From Euryodendron excelsum (Eukaryota > Streptophyta > Magnoliopsida > Ericales > Pentaphylacaceae): a stretch of 64,000 bases of DNA. The stretch is from contig CM065379.1 of NCBI GenBank assembly GCA_033060915.1, forward strand, positions 21,327,501-21,391,500, in the 5' to 3' direction. Shown here in pieces: positions 22,400 to 32,323 of this stretch. How positions within the stretch are numbered: the first letter of the stretch is position 1; each line of letters begins with the position of its first letter. The notes under the pieces are model-generated. The model had not been told where the DNA came from. It did not search any database and saw only the letters and a program-made list of their open reading frames with translations. The position numbers and the translations under genes are program-made.

Positions 22400-22493
22400 A
22401 ACCAGAAATTTTCTGGTTTTTAACCTTAAGCCAGGCGCCACTAGCAGAGGCGCCAGTGCTTTATTGCCAAAGGTGCCACTACTAGTGGCGCCA
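22400..22493. repeat. 19-base palindrome and GGCGCC repeats of B
   Basis: AACCAGAAA / TTTCTGGTT arms around one base at 22400-22418, then GGCGCCACTAGCAGAGGCGCC-type repeats at about 22435-22455 and 22472-22492. Same order as in A (9178-9270, reversed). Confidence 0.85.
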
Positions 22494-22651
22494 GTTCTAA
22501 ATTTTGAGCAGTTTTGCCCTTTTTCCCGCCAAAACTTGTTTTCGAAGGCCTGTTTGGCCCGTTATCCGTTTTCGACCCCCGTTGTCGAAGAATTTCCAGT
22601 GTCCGTCCCTCCGACTGCCTCGCGGTCAACATAGGACTCTTACTCTTATCG

Positions 22652-22693
22652 TTTTCTGTCTTTGACAGGCAAAGACAGAAAAAGAGGGGCAGC
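22652..22693 (+). promoter_or_regulatory. Polypurine tract of B with 13-bp stem-loop
   Basis: TTTTCTGTCTTTG (22652-22664) and CAAAGACAGAAAA (22670-22682) form a perfect 13-bp stem with loop ACAGG. The 3' arm runs into the purine tract AAAAAGAGGGGC (22679-22690), followed by AGC and the LTR start. Confidence 0.9.
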
Positions 22694-22879
22694 TGTAGGC
22701 ACCCCATTTTTGACCGCTCGGCAGTCTACACTTCGTCTAGACTTGTTTTCAAATCATTGTGGACATATTCCAATCGAAACCAATCCTCTAGGTCCAAATC
22801 CCGTCTTTCCATCGCTTCGCGGGCCTGTTAGGCCCAAATAGAGGCAAAATGACCAAAATGCCCTTAGGGGCATTGTCCT

Positions 22880-23640
22880 TTCTTATTCCAATTCCAATCC
22901 CTCTCTCAAGATAGTTTATTTCTCGAGACGGTCCGAGTAGCAAAACTACTCACAAAACCGTTAGAGTGGCGGAAACACTCACTAAACTGTTAGAGTAGCG
23001 GAAATACTTACACCGTTAGAGTGGCGGAAACACTCGAAACCCAAGCACGTCTCTTCGGAGACGGTAAGACCCCTTTCCAACCCCTCTCTCGAGACAGTTT
23101 ATTCCTCGAGACGGTTCCAATCCAGGCACGTCTCTTCGGAGATGGTAAGACCCCTTTCCAATCCCTCTGTCGAGACAGTTTATTTCTCGAGACGGTCCGA
23201 GTAGCAAAACTACTCACAAAACCGTTAGAGTGGCGGAAACACTCACCAAACCGTTAGAGTGGTGGAAATACTCACACCGTTAGAGTGGCGGAAACACTCA
23301 AAACCCAGGCACGTCTCTTCGGGGACGGTAAGACCCCTTTCCAACCCCTCTCTCGAGACAGTTTATTCCTCGAGACGGTTCCAATCCAGGCACGTCTCTT
23401 CGGAGACGTTAAGACCCCTTTCCAATCCCTCTGTCAAGACAGTTTATTCCTCGAGACGGTCCGAGTAGCAAAACTACTCACTCAACCGTTAGAGTAGCGG
23501 AAATACTCACAAAACTGTCCGAGTAGCGGAAATACTCACAAATCGTCAAACCCGTCCGAGTAGCGGAAATACTCACAAATCATCAACCCCGTCCGAGTAG
23601 CGGAAATACTCATACCGTTAGAGTGGCGGAAACACTCAAA
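22880..23640 (+). repeat. Hairpin repeat array in the B 3' LTR
   Basis: Same two unit types as the 5' LTR. Loops and arms vary together: GAGTG...CACTC and GAGTA...TACTC both pair, and GAGTAG-CAAAA-CTACTC has a 6-bp stem. The CGTCTC-TTCG-GAGACG hairpin recurs at about 23047, with imperfect copies at 23131, 23312 and 23393. In the RNA this lies in the 3' untranslated part (U3 of the 3' LTR). Confidence 0.92.
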
Positions 23641-23689
23641 ACCTAGGTCAACACCTGTGTCTGTTAGCTCACTCCGGTGAAAAATGACC

Positions 23690-24360
23690 AAATTACCCTT
23701 TGGACCTTTTCCGGTCAAGATGACCATTTTGCCCCTAGGCATCCGGATGCCCGGGAACCACACCAGCTCTGGGTATCAAACCGGTAACCTCCCGAGAATA
23801 CTTTTTATAGTATTCTCAATCTTCCTTTACTTTTCCGGATCATTCCGAGTTAATTCCGGCAAACCGGGTATAAAATGACCGTTTTGCCCCAGAGGGCCGG
23901 TCTCCTTCTTCGACCACACCGGCTCTGGGTATCAAACTGGTAATGTCCCGAGAATACTTTTTATAGTATTCTCAACCTTCCTTTACCTTTCCGGACCATT
24001 CCGAGTCAGTTTCGGCCAACCCGGTACAAAATGACCGTTTTGCCCCTAGAGGGCTGGTCTCCTTCTTCGACCACACCGGTTCTGAGTATCAAACCGGTAA
24101 TGTCCCGAGAATACTTTTTATAGTGTTCTTAACCTTCCTTTACCTTTCCGGATCATTTCGAGTCAGTTCCGACAAACCCGGTACAAAATGACCGTTTTGC
24201 CCCTGGTGGGCCGGTCTCCATTTCCGACCACGCCGGCCCTGGGAATCAAACTGGCAACCTCTAGGAACATTCTAAATAATGTTTCCAGATCCCAAGTCTT
24301 TTCCCGGGACAATCCGAGTTCGCCCCGGCAGTTTTCCGGTTCGATTGACCGTTTTGCCCC
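23690..24360 (+). repeat. 156-bp tandem repeat in U3 of B
   Basis: Copies of CTTTTTATAGT at 23801, 23957 and 24114 give a period of 156-157 bp. Each unit has GGTATCAAACCGGTAA, an inverted repeat with arms GAGAATACT (23794-23802) and AGTATTCTC (23809-23817) around TTTTAT, CTTTCCGGATCATTCCGAGT, and AAAATGACCGTTTTGCCCC. A last, more diverged copy ends at 24360. Confidence 0.9.
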
Positions 24361-24368
24361 TAAAGGCC

Positions 24369-24414
24369 TGGCGCCACTGCAACAGGCGCCAGGTTTGTCT
24401 TCCCTCTATAAATA
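24369..24414 (+). promoter_or_regulatory. LTR promoter of B: GGCGCC inverted repeat and TATA box
   Basis: TGGCGCCACT and AGGCGCCA arms at 24369-24391, 15 bp before TATAAATA (24407-24414). The following ACAGAGCTTCGTTCAACG is conserved and probably holds the transcription start. The same core is at 45122, 46997 and 61541. Confidence 0.82.
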
Positions 24415-24498
24415 CAGAGCTTCGTTCAACGTAAAAGGGGTCTGCAAACTTAACCTAGAAATCACACAATTCGATATACAGAGCTCGAGCACCTCCAA

Positions 24499-24551
24499 AA
24501 ACCCTAGTTTCCTTAGGTTCTCCAAACCCTAGCCATCATACACAAACCCTA
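24499..24551 (+). promoter_or_regulatory. Telobox cluster in the B leader
   Basis: AAACCCTA at 24499, 24524 and 24544, all 85-140 bp downstream of the TATA box. In plants this motif near a start site is bound by telomere-repeat-binding factors and is common in ribosomal-protein and other growth genes. The same cluster is in D (47088, 47114, 47134) and in the other LTRs. Confidence 0.75.
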
Positions 24552-25019
24552 GCCTCCTATACACTTACACACTCCCCCATATACTCATACACTAGCCTTC
24601 AACCATCTTTTGAAGACTGGAGGAGCTGCAACCCGAAGCTTGAAGATAACTCTTGAAGACGAAAGACGAAGATCACGACCGAAGACCGAAGACTGCACGG
24701 CGCGCAAAATAAACAAGATACAAGGTAGGCTCCCTCTTTAATTTTTCGTACTTCCCCCCTCTCTTCTCTCTCCAACCCACTTGGGTTTTCTCTATTTTAA
24801 TCCCCCATCTCTTTCCCCCCCTTTCTTTGCATGCTTGAAACAAGGGGATTCCCGGTCCATGTGTAGGATTGGACTATTGGAGAGTCACCGTGTCGGGGGC
24901 TTTCTTCTAGTCTAACCAAAGACCACGTGGGTCCGACCCCCTTAATTATGTGATGACGCCTTAACCTTGTATGTTCACGACCCCAAATTGCATTGTGCAT
25001 ATCATAATCTTGCATCTTC

Positions 25020-26930
25020 CAAAATTCGTTTTCAAAGTTGTTTTCAAAACTGTTTTCAAACTTGTTTTTTCAAAATTGCATCAAAATCTCTTTTTCAAAA
25101 CTTGTTTTCAAAATCACAATTCTAGGGTGATTCTAGCCTTTCCATGGCTAGGGTTGCTTTAGGAAAGTGTCATATTAAAAGTGACCTTTTGGTCTATATT
25201 TTCAAACTTTATTGTTTTCAAAACCGCTTTCCTAAAGTGGTTCTAGCCTTCCTATGGTTAGAATTGCTTTAGGAAAGTGAGACGTTTTTATACTTTCCAA
25301 AACTCTCTCTCTTCAAAAATCTCTTCCTAAAAATCTCTTTTTCAACATACTTTCCTAAAACTCTCCTCTCTAAAATTGTTTTCAAAAACTCCCTTCCAAA
25401 ATCTATTTTTCAAAATCTCATTTTTCAACTCCTTTCCAAAACGCTTTCTTCAAAATCCACTTTCCAAAAATACTCCCTAAAGATCTTTCTAAAAACTCTA
25501 TTCCCAAAATCTTTTTTCTAGAAATTTCCTCTCTAGGATTTTCCTTCTAAAATCTTCATTTCTAAAAACACACTTTCCAAAAAACTCCTTTCCAAAAATC
25601 TTTCCAAAAACTCTCTTTCCAAATTCACTATCCAAAAGCTCCTCTCTAGGATTCCCTTCTAGAAAACTTTCGTTTTCAAAAACGCGTTTTCCAAAAACTC
25701 TTTCCTTAGAGCCCAAGTCAAGCCCTAGAGCCCACAATTAGGAAACCCTAATTTTCTTTCCAAAAACATGGTTTTTCAAACTTTGCCCCAAACCTAGATT
25801 TCCAAAACCTCATGTTTTCACATAAAAAATATACATGTTTCCAAAACCTCTTTTCTACGTCAAAACTACAATAATTTTCCAAATCTAGGGTTTCTAAAGT
25901 CTCCTTTTCCAAATCCTTGCCAAATCCTATCTTCCCTTTAGGAAACCAAATCCTATCTCCATGTTTAGGAAAACTAGATCCCATCCTCCATTTTTGGAAA
26001 CAAAATCAAATCTTTTCTTTTAGAAACCAAATCCAATCCCTTCCTAATCCAAACCTTTCTTAATTCAATTCCTTCCTAAACCATAAGTTTCCTAATCCTA
26101 AACTTTAAATCTTTCCTTAAATTTCAAAATCCAAATCTTTCCTAATTCAAATCCTTCCTAAACTTCCACTTTCCTAAACCCTAAGTTTTCAAAAATTTGA
26201 ACATAAGAATCTTTCCTAATTCAACCCTTTCCTAATTCAACCTCCTTTCCAAATCTTAACTTTCAAAATTCAAGCTTTTAAACCTTTCCTAAATTCAAAC
26301 CTTTCTTAATTTCAAGATTTTCTAAAACTCTAAAACTTTCTAAAATCTCAAATCTTTCTAAAACTCTAAAACTTTCTAAATCTTAAACTTTCTAAATTTC
26401 AAATCTTTCTAAATTCTAAACTTTCCAAAACTTCGAAATCTTTCTAAATCTAAGACTTTTCTAAACTCAAAACTTTCTTAATTTAAGACTTTCTTAAGTT
26501 GAAACTTTCTTAATTTAAACATTTCCTAAATTGAAAACTTTCCTTTTTCAAACCTTTCCTAAAACGAAACTTTCCAATTCCCAAACTTTCTTAATTCAAA
26601 ACTTTCCTAACTCCAAAACTTTCCAAAAATGAAACTTTCCTAATTCTAACCTTTCCTAATTTTAAAACCTTCCAAAAATGACACTTTCCTAAATCGAACC
26701 TTTCTTAATTCGAACATTTCCTAAGTCCAATCTTTCTTAAACTCTTGAGTCTTTCCTAAGTCTCATCTTTCCTAAGTCTAGGTTTCCTAAACCTTCATTT
26801 TTTCTAAAACCAAATCTTTCCAAAATCAATCTTTCAAAAGCAAGTCCAATCCTCTCAATTCCAATTTCCAGTCTCCTCTTCCAATTTCAAATCAAATTCA
26901 ATTTCCAATTCAATCTTCTTCTTCAAATCC
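25020..26930 (+). repeat. Degenerate polypyrimidine repeat in R/U5 of B
   Basis: Roughly 100 irregular units such as CTTTCCTAATTCAAA or CTCTTTCCAAAAAT. Two sub-blocks: TTTTCAAAA/ACTCTC-type up to about 25720 and CTTTCCTAA-type after about 26040, separated by a better conserved stretch with AGTCAAGCCCTAGAGCCCAC. No coding. Confidence 0.88.
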
Positions 26931-26940
26931 ACTCTTTTAT

Positions 26941-27020
26941 TTTCAATCGGACTCCGGTCCGAACTACGACTGACCTGATTCCCCCAAAGGGATACGTAGG
27001 CAACCTCCATAGGTGCGGTC
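26941..27020 (+). other. Conserved hairpin island in U5
   Basis: TCGGAC-TCCG-GTCCGA (26947-26962) is a perfect 6-bp stem. The loop is TCTT in F and G with the stem kept. Next is TCCC-CCAAA-GGGA (about 26982), which reads TCCT-CCAAA-AGGA in A and F: a compensatory change. Then GATACGTAGGCAACC and a GTGCGGTCACAA box that persist even in the much-diverged G copy (about 51594-51680). Confidence 0.65.
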
Positions 27021-29042
27021 ACAATACTTTTCAAACTTTCAATTCCACCCTTATGGGTGCGGTTTCCAAAATCTTTTCAAATCTCACATTCCAATCTATT
27101 TTCAAAATTCCAAAATTTCTATTTTCAAACTTCTACTTTCAATTTTCAAACTTTTCAATTTCAATTCTATTTCTTTAAATCTATTTTCAAATCAAATCAA
27201 TCTTTTTCCAAATCTATTTTTCAATTCTCTTATTTTGCACTTGCATATCATGCATCATGTTAGTTTATAAACATTCTTTTTCAAAGTAAATAGGGTTGAA
27301 CTATAGTTAATTGAAGACTTTCATAGTTGAATCTAGGGTAAATTGACATGCAGGTACCGAAAGGGCGGGGTAGGGTGATAGCTTAGTGCGTCTTCCCTAC
27401 ACGTAACCAACCTCTGAACCTAGATCACTGATTTCAAAGACCAAAAGGAGTTATTTTTCTAAAAAGGGCTAAATGTTTTCCAAAGGTTGCCAAACAACCT
27501 GTTTTCCTTAAAAACCCTCTCTTGAGGAGATATTTTTCAAATCGTTTTCCAAAACCCTAAGTGTAGTCTTCGGATTATTCTTAGTTTTTAGGTGACCTAA
27601 CTCACCTTAATCAAGTTAGGTGGCGACTCCAAATCTTTTTCAAAAGCCCTTTATTCAAACCTGTTTTCAATTCAAACCTAGTCGCACTCATTCTTCTAGG
27701 AGGGTGAGTTCTAACGAGAGAGTACAGTATTTTTTTCGCTTGTGTGAGTATTCCTCGAGTGCGAAAAATCTGGGCGCGACAAGGAGTTTCTAGAGGAAAG
27801 ATTTTGGAAAGAGAGGTTTTGGAAACGAAGATTTTTAGAAGGGAATCCTAGAGAGGAATTTTTGGAAAGTGTGTTTTTGGAAACAAGTCTTAGAAGGAAA
27901 ATCCTAGAAGAGAATTTCTAGAAGGAAGATTTCGGGAAGAGAGTTTTTAGAAAGATTTTTAGGGAGCATTTTTAGAAAGTGAATTTTGAGGAAAGAGAGT
28001 TTTGGAAAGGGGTTGAAAAAGAGAGTTTTGAAAAATAGATTTTTGGAAAGAGTTTTTAGAAAACAACTTTGGAAATGAGAGTTTTAGGAAAGTATATTGA
28101 AAGAGATTTTTAGGAAAAGAGTTTTTTGAAAATAGAGTTTCTAGGAAGTGTAAAAACATCTCACTTTTCTAAAGCAATTCTAATCATAGGAGGGCTAGAA
28201 CCACTTTAGGAAAGCGATTTTGAAAACAACAAGAGTTGAAAATATGGACCATATTGGTCACTCTGAATGTAACACTTTTCTAAAGCAACCCTAGCCATGG
28301 GAAGGCTAGAATCACCCTAGGATTATGATTTTGAAAACATGTTTTGAAAAAGGAAATTTTGATGCAATTTTGAAAACAAGTTTGAAAATGATTTTGAAAA
28401 CAACTTTGAAAACAACTTTTAGAAGATGCAAGACCATGATATGCACAATGCAATTTTGGGGTCGTGAACATACAAGGTTAAGGCTTCACCACATAATCAA
28501 TGGGGCCGGACCCACGTGGTCTCTGGTTAGACTAGAAGAAAGCCCTTGACACGGTGACTCTGTAATAGCCTAATCCTACACATGGACCGGGAATCCCCTT
28601 GTTTCAACCATGCAAAGAAAAGGGGGGGGGGGGAAGAGATGGGGGATTAAAATAGAGAAAACCCAAGTGGGTTAGGAGAGAGAAAAGAGAGGGGGGGAAG
28701 TGCGAAAATTTAAATGGAGAACCTACCTTGTATCTTGTTTATTTTGCGCGCCTTGCTTTCTTTGGTCTTTGTCTTGATCTTCGTCTTCAATCTTCAAGAG
28801 CCACCTTCAAGCTTCAAACTTCAGATTGTAACTCTTCAAGTCTTCGAAGGAGGGTTGAAGGCTAGTGTATGAGTGTATGGGGATGTATAGGAGTGTATAT
28901 GAGGCTAGGGTTTGTGTATGGTGGCTAGGGTTTGGAAAACCTAAGGGAGGCTAGGGTTTTGGGAGTGTTCGAGCTCTGTATATCGAATTATATAATTTTT
29001 AGACTGAGTTAATGGATCCTTTTCACGTTGGAGGAGGCTCTG

Positions 29043-29050
29043 TATTTATA
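29043..29050 (-). promoter_or_regulatory. TATA box of solo LTR F
   Basis: TATTTATA, read TATAAATA on the minus strand, with a decayed GGCGCC cluster at about 29070-29130 upstream in the sense of F. A solo LTR keeps a complete promoter and could drive transcription leftwards. Confidence 0.75.
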
Positions 29051-29379
29051 GAGGTTGGACAACACTGGCGCTTGTCGCAGTGGCGCTAGGCTAGAATTTA
29101 CACTGGCACCACTAGGAGTGGCGCCAGCCATTTAGGAAATATTTATGGTCGGCAAGTAACGTATCTTTGACTAGATTTGGGCGCTTGTACTAGTGACTAC
29201 CATGCAATTTTTAGCCTGGTTTCACTAGGAGTGACTACAGAAAGTCCGGGAATGATTTGAAGGAGCCGGGAATGACCTGGAAGGCCGGAAAAGAGCAGGA
29301 ATACTTAAAATATTGTCCTGGAGGTATTTGACTTGAGAAATGAGGATAAGATAGGTTGGAAAGGATGACCGAGCCTTTA

Positions 29380-30690
29380 GGGGCAAAACGATCAATCAGA
29401 CCGAGAAATTGCCGGGACAGACTTGGACTGTCCTAGAAGAAGACTTGGGATCTAGAAACATTATTCAGAATGTTCTTAGAGGTTGCCGGTTTGATTCCCA
29501 AAGCTGGCGTGGTCGGAAAAGGAGACCGGCCCACCAGGGGCAAAACGGTCATTTTTATACCGGGTTTGCCGGAATTGGCTCGGAATGATCCGGAACGATA
29601 AAGGAAGATTGATAATACTATAAAAAGCAGTTTCAGAAGGTTACTGGTTTGATACCCAGAGCCGGTGTGGCCGAAAAAGGAGACTAGCCCACCAGGGGTA
29701 AAACGATCATTTTGTACCGAGTTGGCCGGAATTGACTCAGAATGATCCGGAAAGGTAAAGGAAGGTTGAGAATACTATAAGAAGCAATCTCAGGAGATTA
29801 CCGGTTTGATACCCAGAGCCAGTGTGGTCGAAAAAGGAGACTGGCCCACCAGGGGCAAAACGGTCATTTTATACCGGGTTGGCCGGAACTAACTCAAAAT
29901 GATTCGGAAAGGTAAAGGAAGGTTGAGAATACTATAAGAAGTAATCTCAGAGGGTTATCAGTTTGATACCCAGAGCCGATGTGGTTCCCGGGGCATTTGG
30001 ATGCCTAGGGGCAAAATGGTCATCTTGACCGAAAAGTTTCAGAAAAGGTCCAAAGGGCAGTTTGGTCATTTTTCACCGAAGTGGGCTAACATACACTGGT
30101 GTTGACCTAGGTTTTGAGTGTTTCTGCCACTCTGATGGCGGTCGTTGTGACATAGGGGTTTGTTGGTAATTCCCTATATCGACCTATTTGTGAGTATTTC
30201 CGCTACTCTAACGGTTGTGATGTTTATGAGTATTTTTGCTACTCGGACCGTCTCGAGGAATAAACTGTCTCAAGAGAGGGATTGGAAAGGGGTCTTACCG
30301 CCTTCGAAAAGACGTGCCTGATTTGGAACCGTCTCGAGGAATAAACTGTCTCGAGATAGGGGTTGGAAAGGGGACTTACCGTCTCCGAAAAGACGTGCCT
30401 GATTTGGAACCATCTTAAGGAATAAATTGTCCTGAGAGAGGGATTGGAAAGGGGTCTTACCGTCTTCGAAAAGACGTGCCTGAATTGGAACCGTCTCGAG
30501 GAATAAACTATCCCGAGAGAGGGATTGGAAAGGGGTCTTACCGTCTTCGAAATGACGTGCCTGAATTGGAACTGTCTCGAGGAATAAACTGTCTCAAGAG
30601 AGGGAGTGGAAAGGGGACTTACCGTCTTTGAAAAGAGGTGCTTGATTTGGAATAGATTTACTGTCTCGAGAAATCAACTGTTTCGAGAGA
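29380..30690 (-). repeat. U3 repeats of F: 156-bp repeats and hairpin array
   Basis: 29380-30060 holds four 156-bp-type units (GGTTTGATACCCAGAGCC..., GGGGCAAAACGGTCAT). 30225-30690 holds about five 85-bp units with GTCTCGAGGAATAAACTGTC and GTCTTCGAAAAGACG boxes. Same build as other U3 regions; no genes. Confidence 0.85.
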
Positions 30691-30897
30691 GGGATTAGAG
30701 TCAGAAAGGAAAGGACGATGCCCCTAAGGCCATTTTGGTCATTTTGCCTTTATTTGGGCCTGACGGGCCCGCTAAGCAATGGACACACGAGATTTGGACT
30801 TAGAGAGTTGGTTTCGGTTGGAATACGCCCACAGTGACTTGGAAACAAGTCTGGACGGAGTGTAGACTGCCGAGCGGTCAAAAATGGGGTGCTTACA

Positions 30898-32323
30898 ACC
30901 CTGCAGCGGGCTGCCCCATCATATCGCGCCTTCTTGGCAGAGATCAGATTCGGCGCCTTCATGGGATTATAAGCTAATCGCCTGCACCAGTATTTAGTAC
31001 TGGCGTTGGTTGAGCAACGGTTTGAAGAGGCCGGGACCTTCCACTTTGTCGGCTTCGAGTTAGGTCGCACTCCCTTGGATTGGGCGATCATCACAGGGCT
31101 TTCCTTTGTCGGCCGATGGATCACCCTGCATTCAGTCAGTAGGGATGAGGCCTGTTTACTGTTCGACTTGCCTCCTCCTGAGCATTTTGCCTTCCCAGTC
31201 TCTTGGATCAATCAGGATGACCATACCTTTGCTATTGAGCCATCGCCTGCCAGGTGGGACATCATGAGATGACGACTTGTTTTGTACATCATCTTTAGCT
31301 GCTTCTACAACAAAAACAAGTTGCTTGTGCCATGTCGGTTGGTGAGTATAGTAGCCGATCTTGGAGCCTTATTTCGAGCTGGACTGGGGGTCCTTTTCCT
31401 TTGGCTGCTTTATTCGGTCGATGCTGGTTCGAACTTCTTCCCGTTGGGGCAACATGACTAGTTTCTGGCCTTTTCTCGTCTGGTGGAGCTACGAGTACCT
31501 TCTTGTTCGTTGCCCTGCAGTTGTTGAGGATGACCTCTATCCTCGTGCTTTGAGGTGGGCTCGTGACCGGGTAGCCTAGCGATCAAAGATTACTAATTTT
31601 GTGACACTCCGGGCTAACCTAGAGCTGATTGAGGCGAGGGATGTGACCTAGCAGCCCTTTGTTGGATCAGTCCATTATGAGATAGTCTGGTACTTGGTCC
31701 CGTTGTCCCTGTCGAGAGCTGCTTTTCTCAGTAATGACACTTGGGAGTCCTATCTTGGAGAGCGACACTGGCAGCAGTTTCATGAAGAGTTCCGATCAGC
31801 AAGAGCTCCACCAAAGCATATGTTTGGAGTCCTGGTGGCAGGAGTGCCTATCCCTTATTAGGAGCGTCAGCCAGGTGCCGAGTTCCTGCTTCCCCTAGAT
31901 GCAGATTACACTGCACACTTTAGGGCTCATTTGGTTGGTGCCTTCACCTAGTTTGAGGTAGTGGTCGGCGGGTACGCTGTTGGTTAGGAGGTGGTTGACT
32001 TGTGGCGCTGAGCCGGAGGATACATGCCCCAGGCTGAGTTTATTGCTCTGAGAGACCAGAGAGATCAGTACCAGATGGAGCAAGATCAGTACCAGGCCAA
32101 GGTAGCTTCCCTGACAGCTCGGTTATCTCAGTTGGGTGGTGGGGGGGTATGTTATTCTTTCTCTGCTTCTTCTTGCTTTGTTGTTACTTAGTTCTTCTTG
32201 TATGCAGCTGATTTCGGTTCTATCTTCTCTACAGGATGGCAGTGCTTCGAGTAGTTATCCACCTCCTTCAATGCCGGGTTTTGGAGATTTTGATCCAGAT
32301 GATATCGATTTTGACCTGTGATA
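30898..32323 (+). pseudogene. Antisense gene of A, main part: plant-mobile-domain-like protein (broken)
   Basis: Continues the gene that starts at 10241, in frame across F. AEIRFGAFMGL, LALVEQRFEEAGTFHFVGF and RTPLDWAIITGLSFVGRW (about 30939-31116), with WWSYEYLLVRCP (about 31480-31517) and YPRALRW, resemble the aminotransferase-like plant mobile domain (PMD), a family found both in MAIN/MAIL genes and in retroelements. A charged, probably coiled-coil tail (LRDQRDQYQMEQDQYQAK) follows at about 32047-32106. An intron (32147-32234) precedes a last acidic exon ending DDIDFDL, TGA at 32319-32321. Stops at 30970 and 31270 and a frameshift near 31355 show it is dead. The family call is by eye. Confidence 0.72.
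32147..32234 (+). other. Spliceosomal intron in the antisense gene of A
   Basis: Donor GTATGT at 32147 and acceptor CTCTACAG ending at 32234, 88 bp, T-rich. Removing it leaves the frame open (phase 0, glycine run followed by DGSASSS). The intron survives because the gene is antisense to the element's own genomic RNA and would not be spliced in it. Confidence 0.7.

Larger units (their letters stand above)
14158..27781 (+). mobile_element. Element B: complete non-autonomous Tat/Ogre-like LTR retrotransposon
   Basis: 13.6 kb on the plus strand, TGTAAGCACC to GCGCGACA, flanked by AGGAG. 5' LTR 14158-15405, primer site 15408-15424, internal 15406-22693, polypurine tract 22679-22693, 3' LTR 22694-27781. 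It has no gag or pol; the only recognisable coding is the broken antisense DUF7745-like gene. Because it lies inside F, which lies inside A, it is the youngest of the three. Its 5' LTR has lost about 3.8 kb including the promoter. Confidence 0.95.
22694..27781 (+). mobile_element. 3' LTR of element B (5088 bp), best full-length LTR in the window
   Basis: TGTAGGCACC to GCGCGACA. Layout: hairpin arrays 22880-23640, 156-bp repeats 23690-24360, GGCGCC repeat and TATA box 24369-24414, telobox leader 24499-24551, GC-poor leader with ACAAGGTAGG at about 24720, conserved block 24830-24990, polypyrimidine block 25020-26930, hairpin island 26941-27020, second conserved block 27300-27440, pseudoknot and second primer-like sequence 27591-27630. 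U3 is about 1.7 kb and the transcribed R plus U5 about 3.35 kb. Confidence 0.95.
10669..30897 (-). mobile_element. Solo LTR F (interrupted by element B)
   Basis: A single minus-strand LTR of the family, from TGTCGCG at 10669 to GGTGCTTACA at 30897. Element B splits it between 14157 and 27787. No internal region or second LTR goes with it, so it is the product of recombination between the LTRs of a former full element. Without B it is about 6.6 kb, longer than its relatives, because of an internal 696-bp tandem repeat. Confidence 0.9.

Noticed and set aside
24499..24551. Interstitial telomere repeat
   Set aside because: AAACCCTA copies are spaced and not tandem; they are separate telobox motifs.
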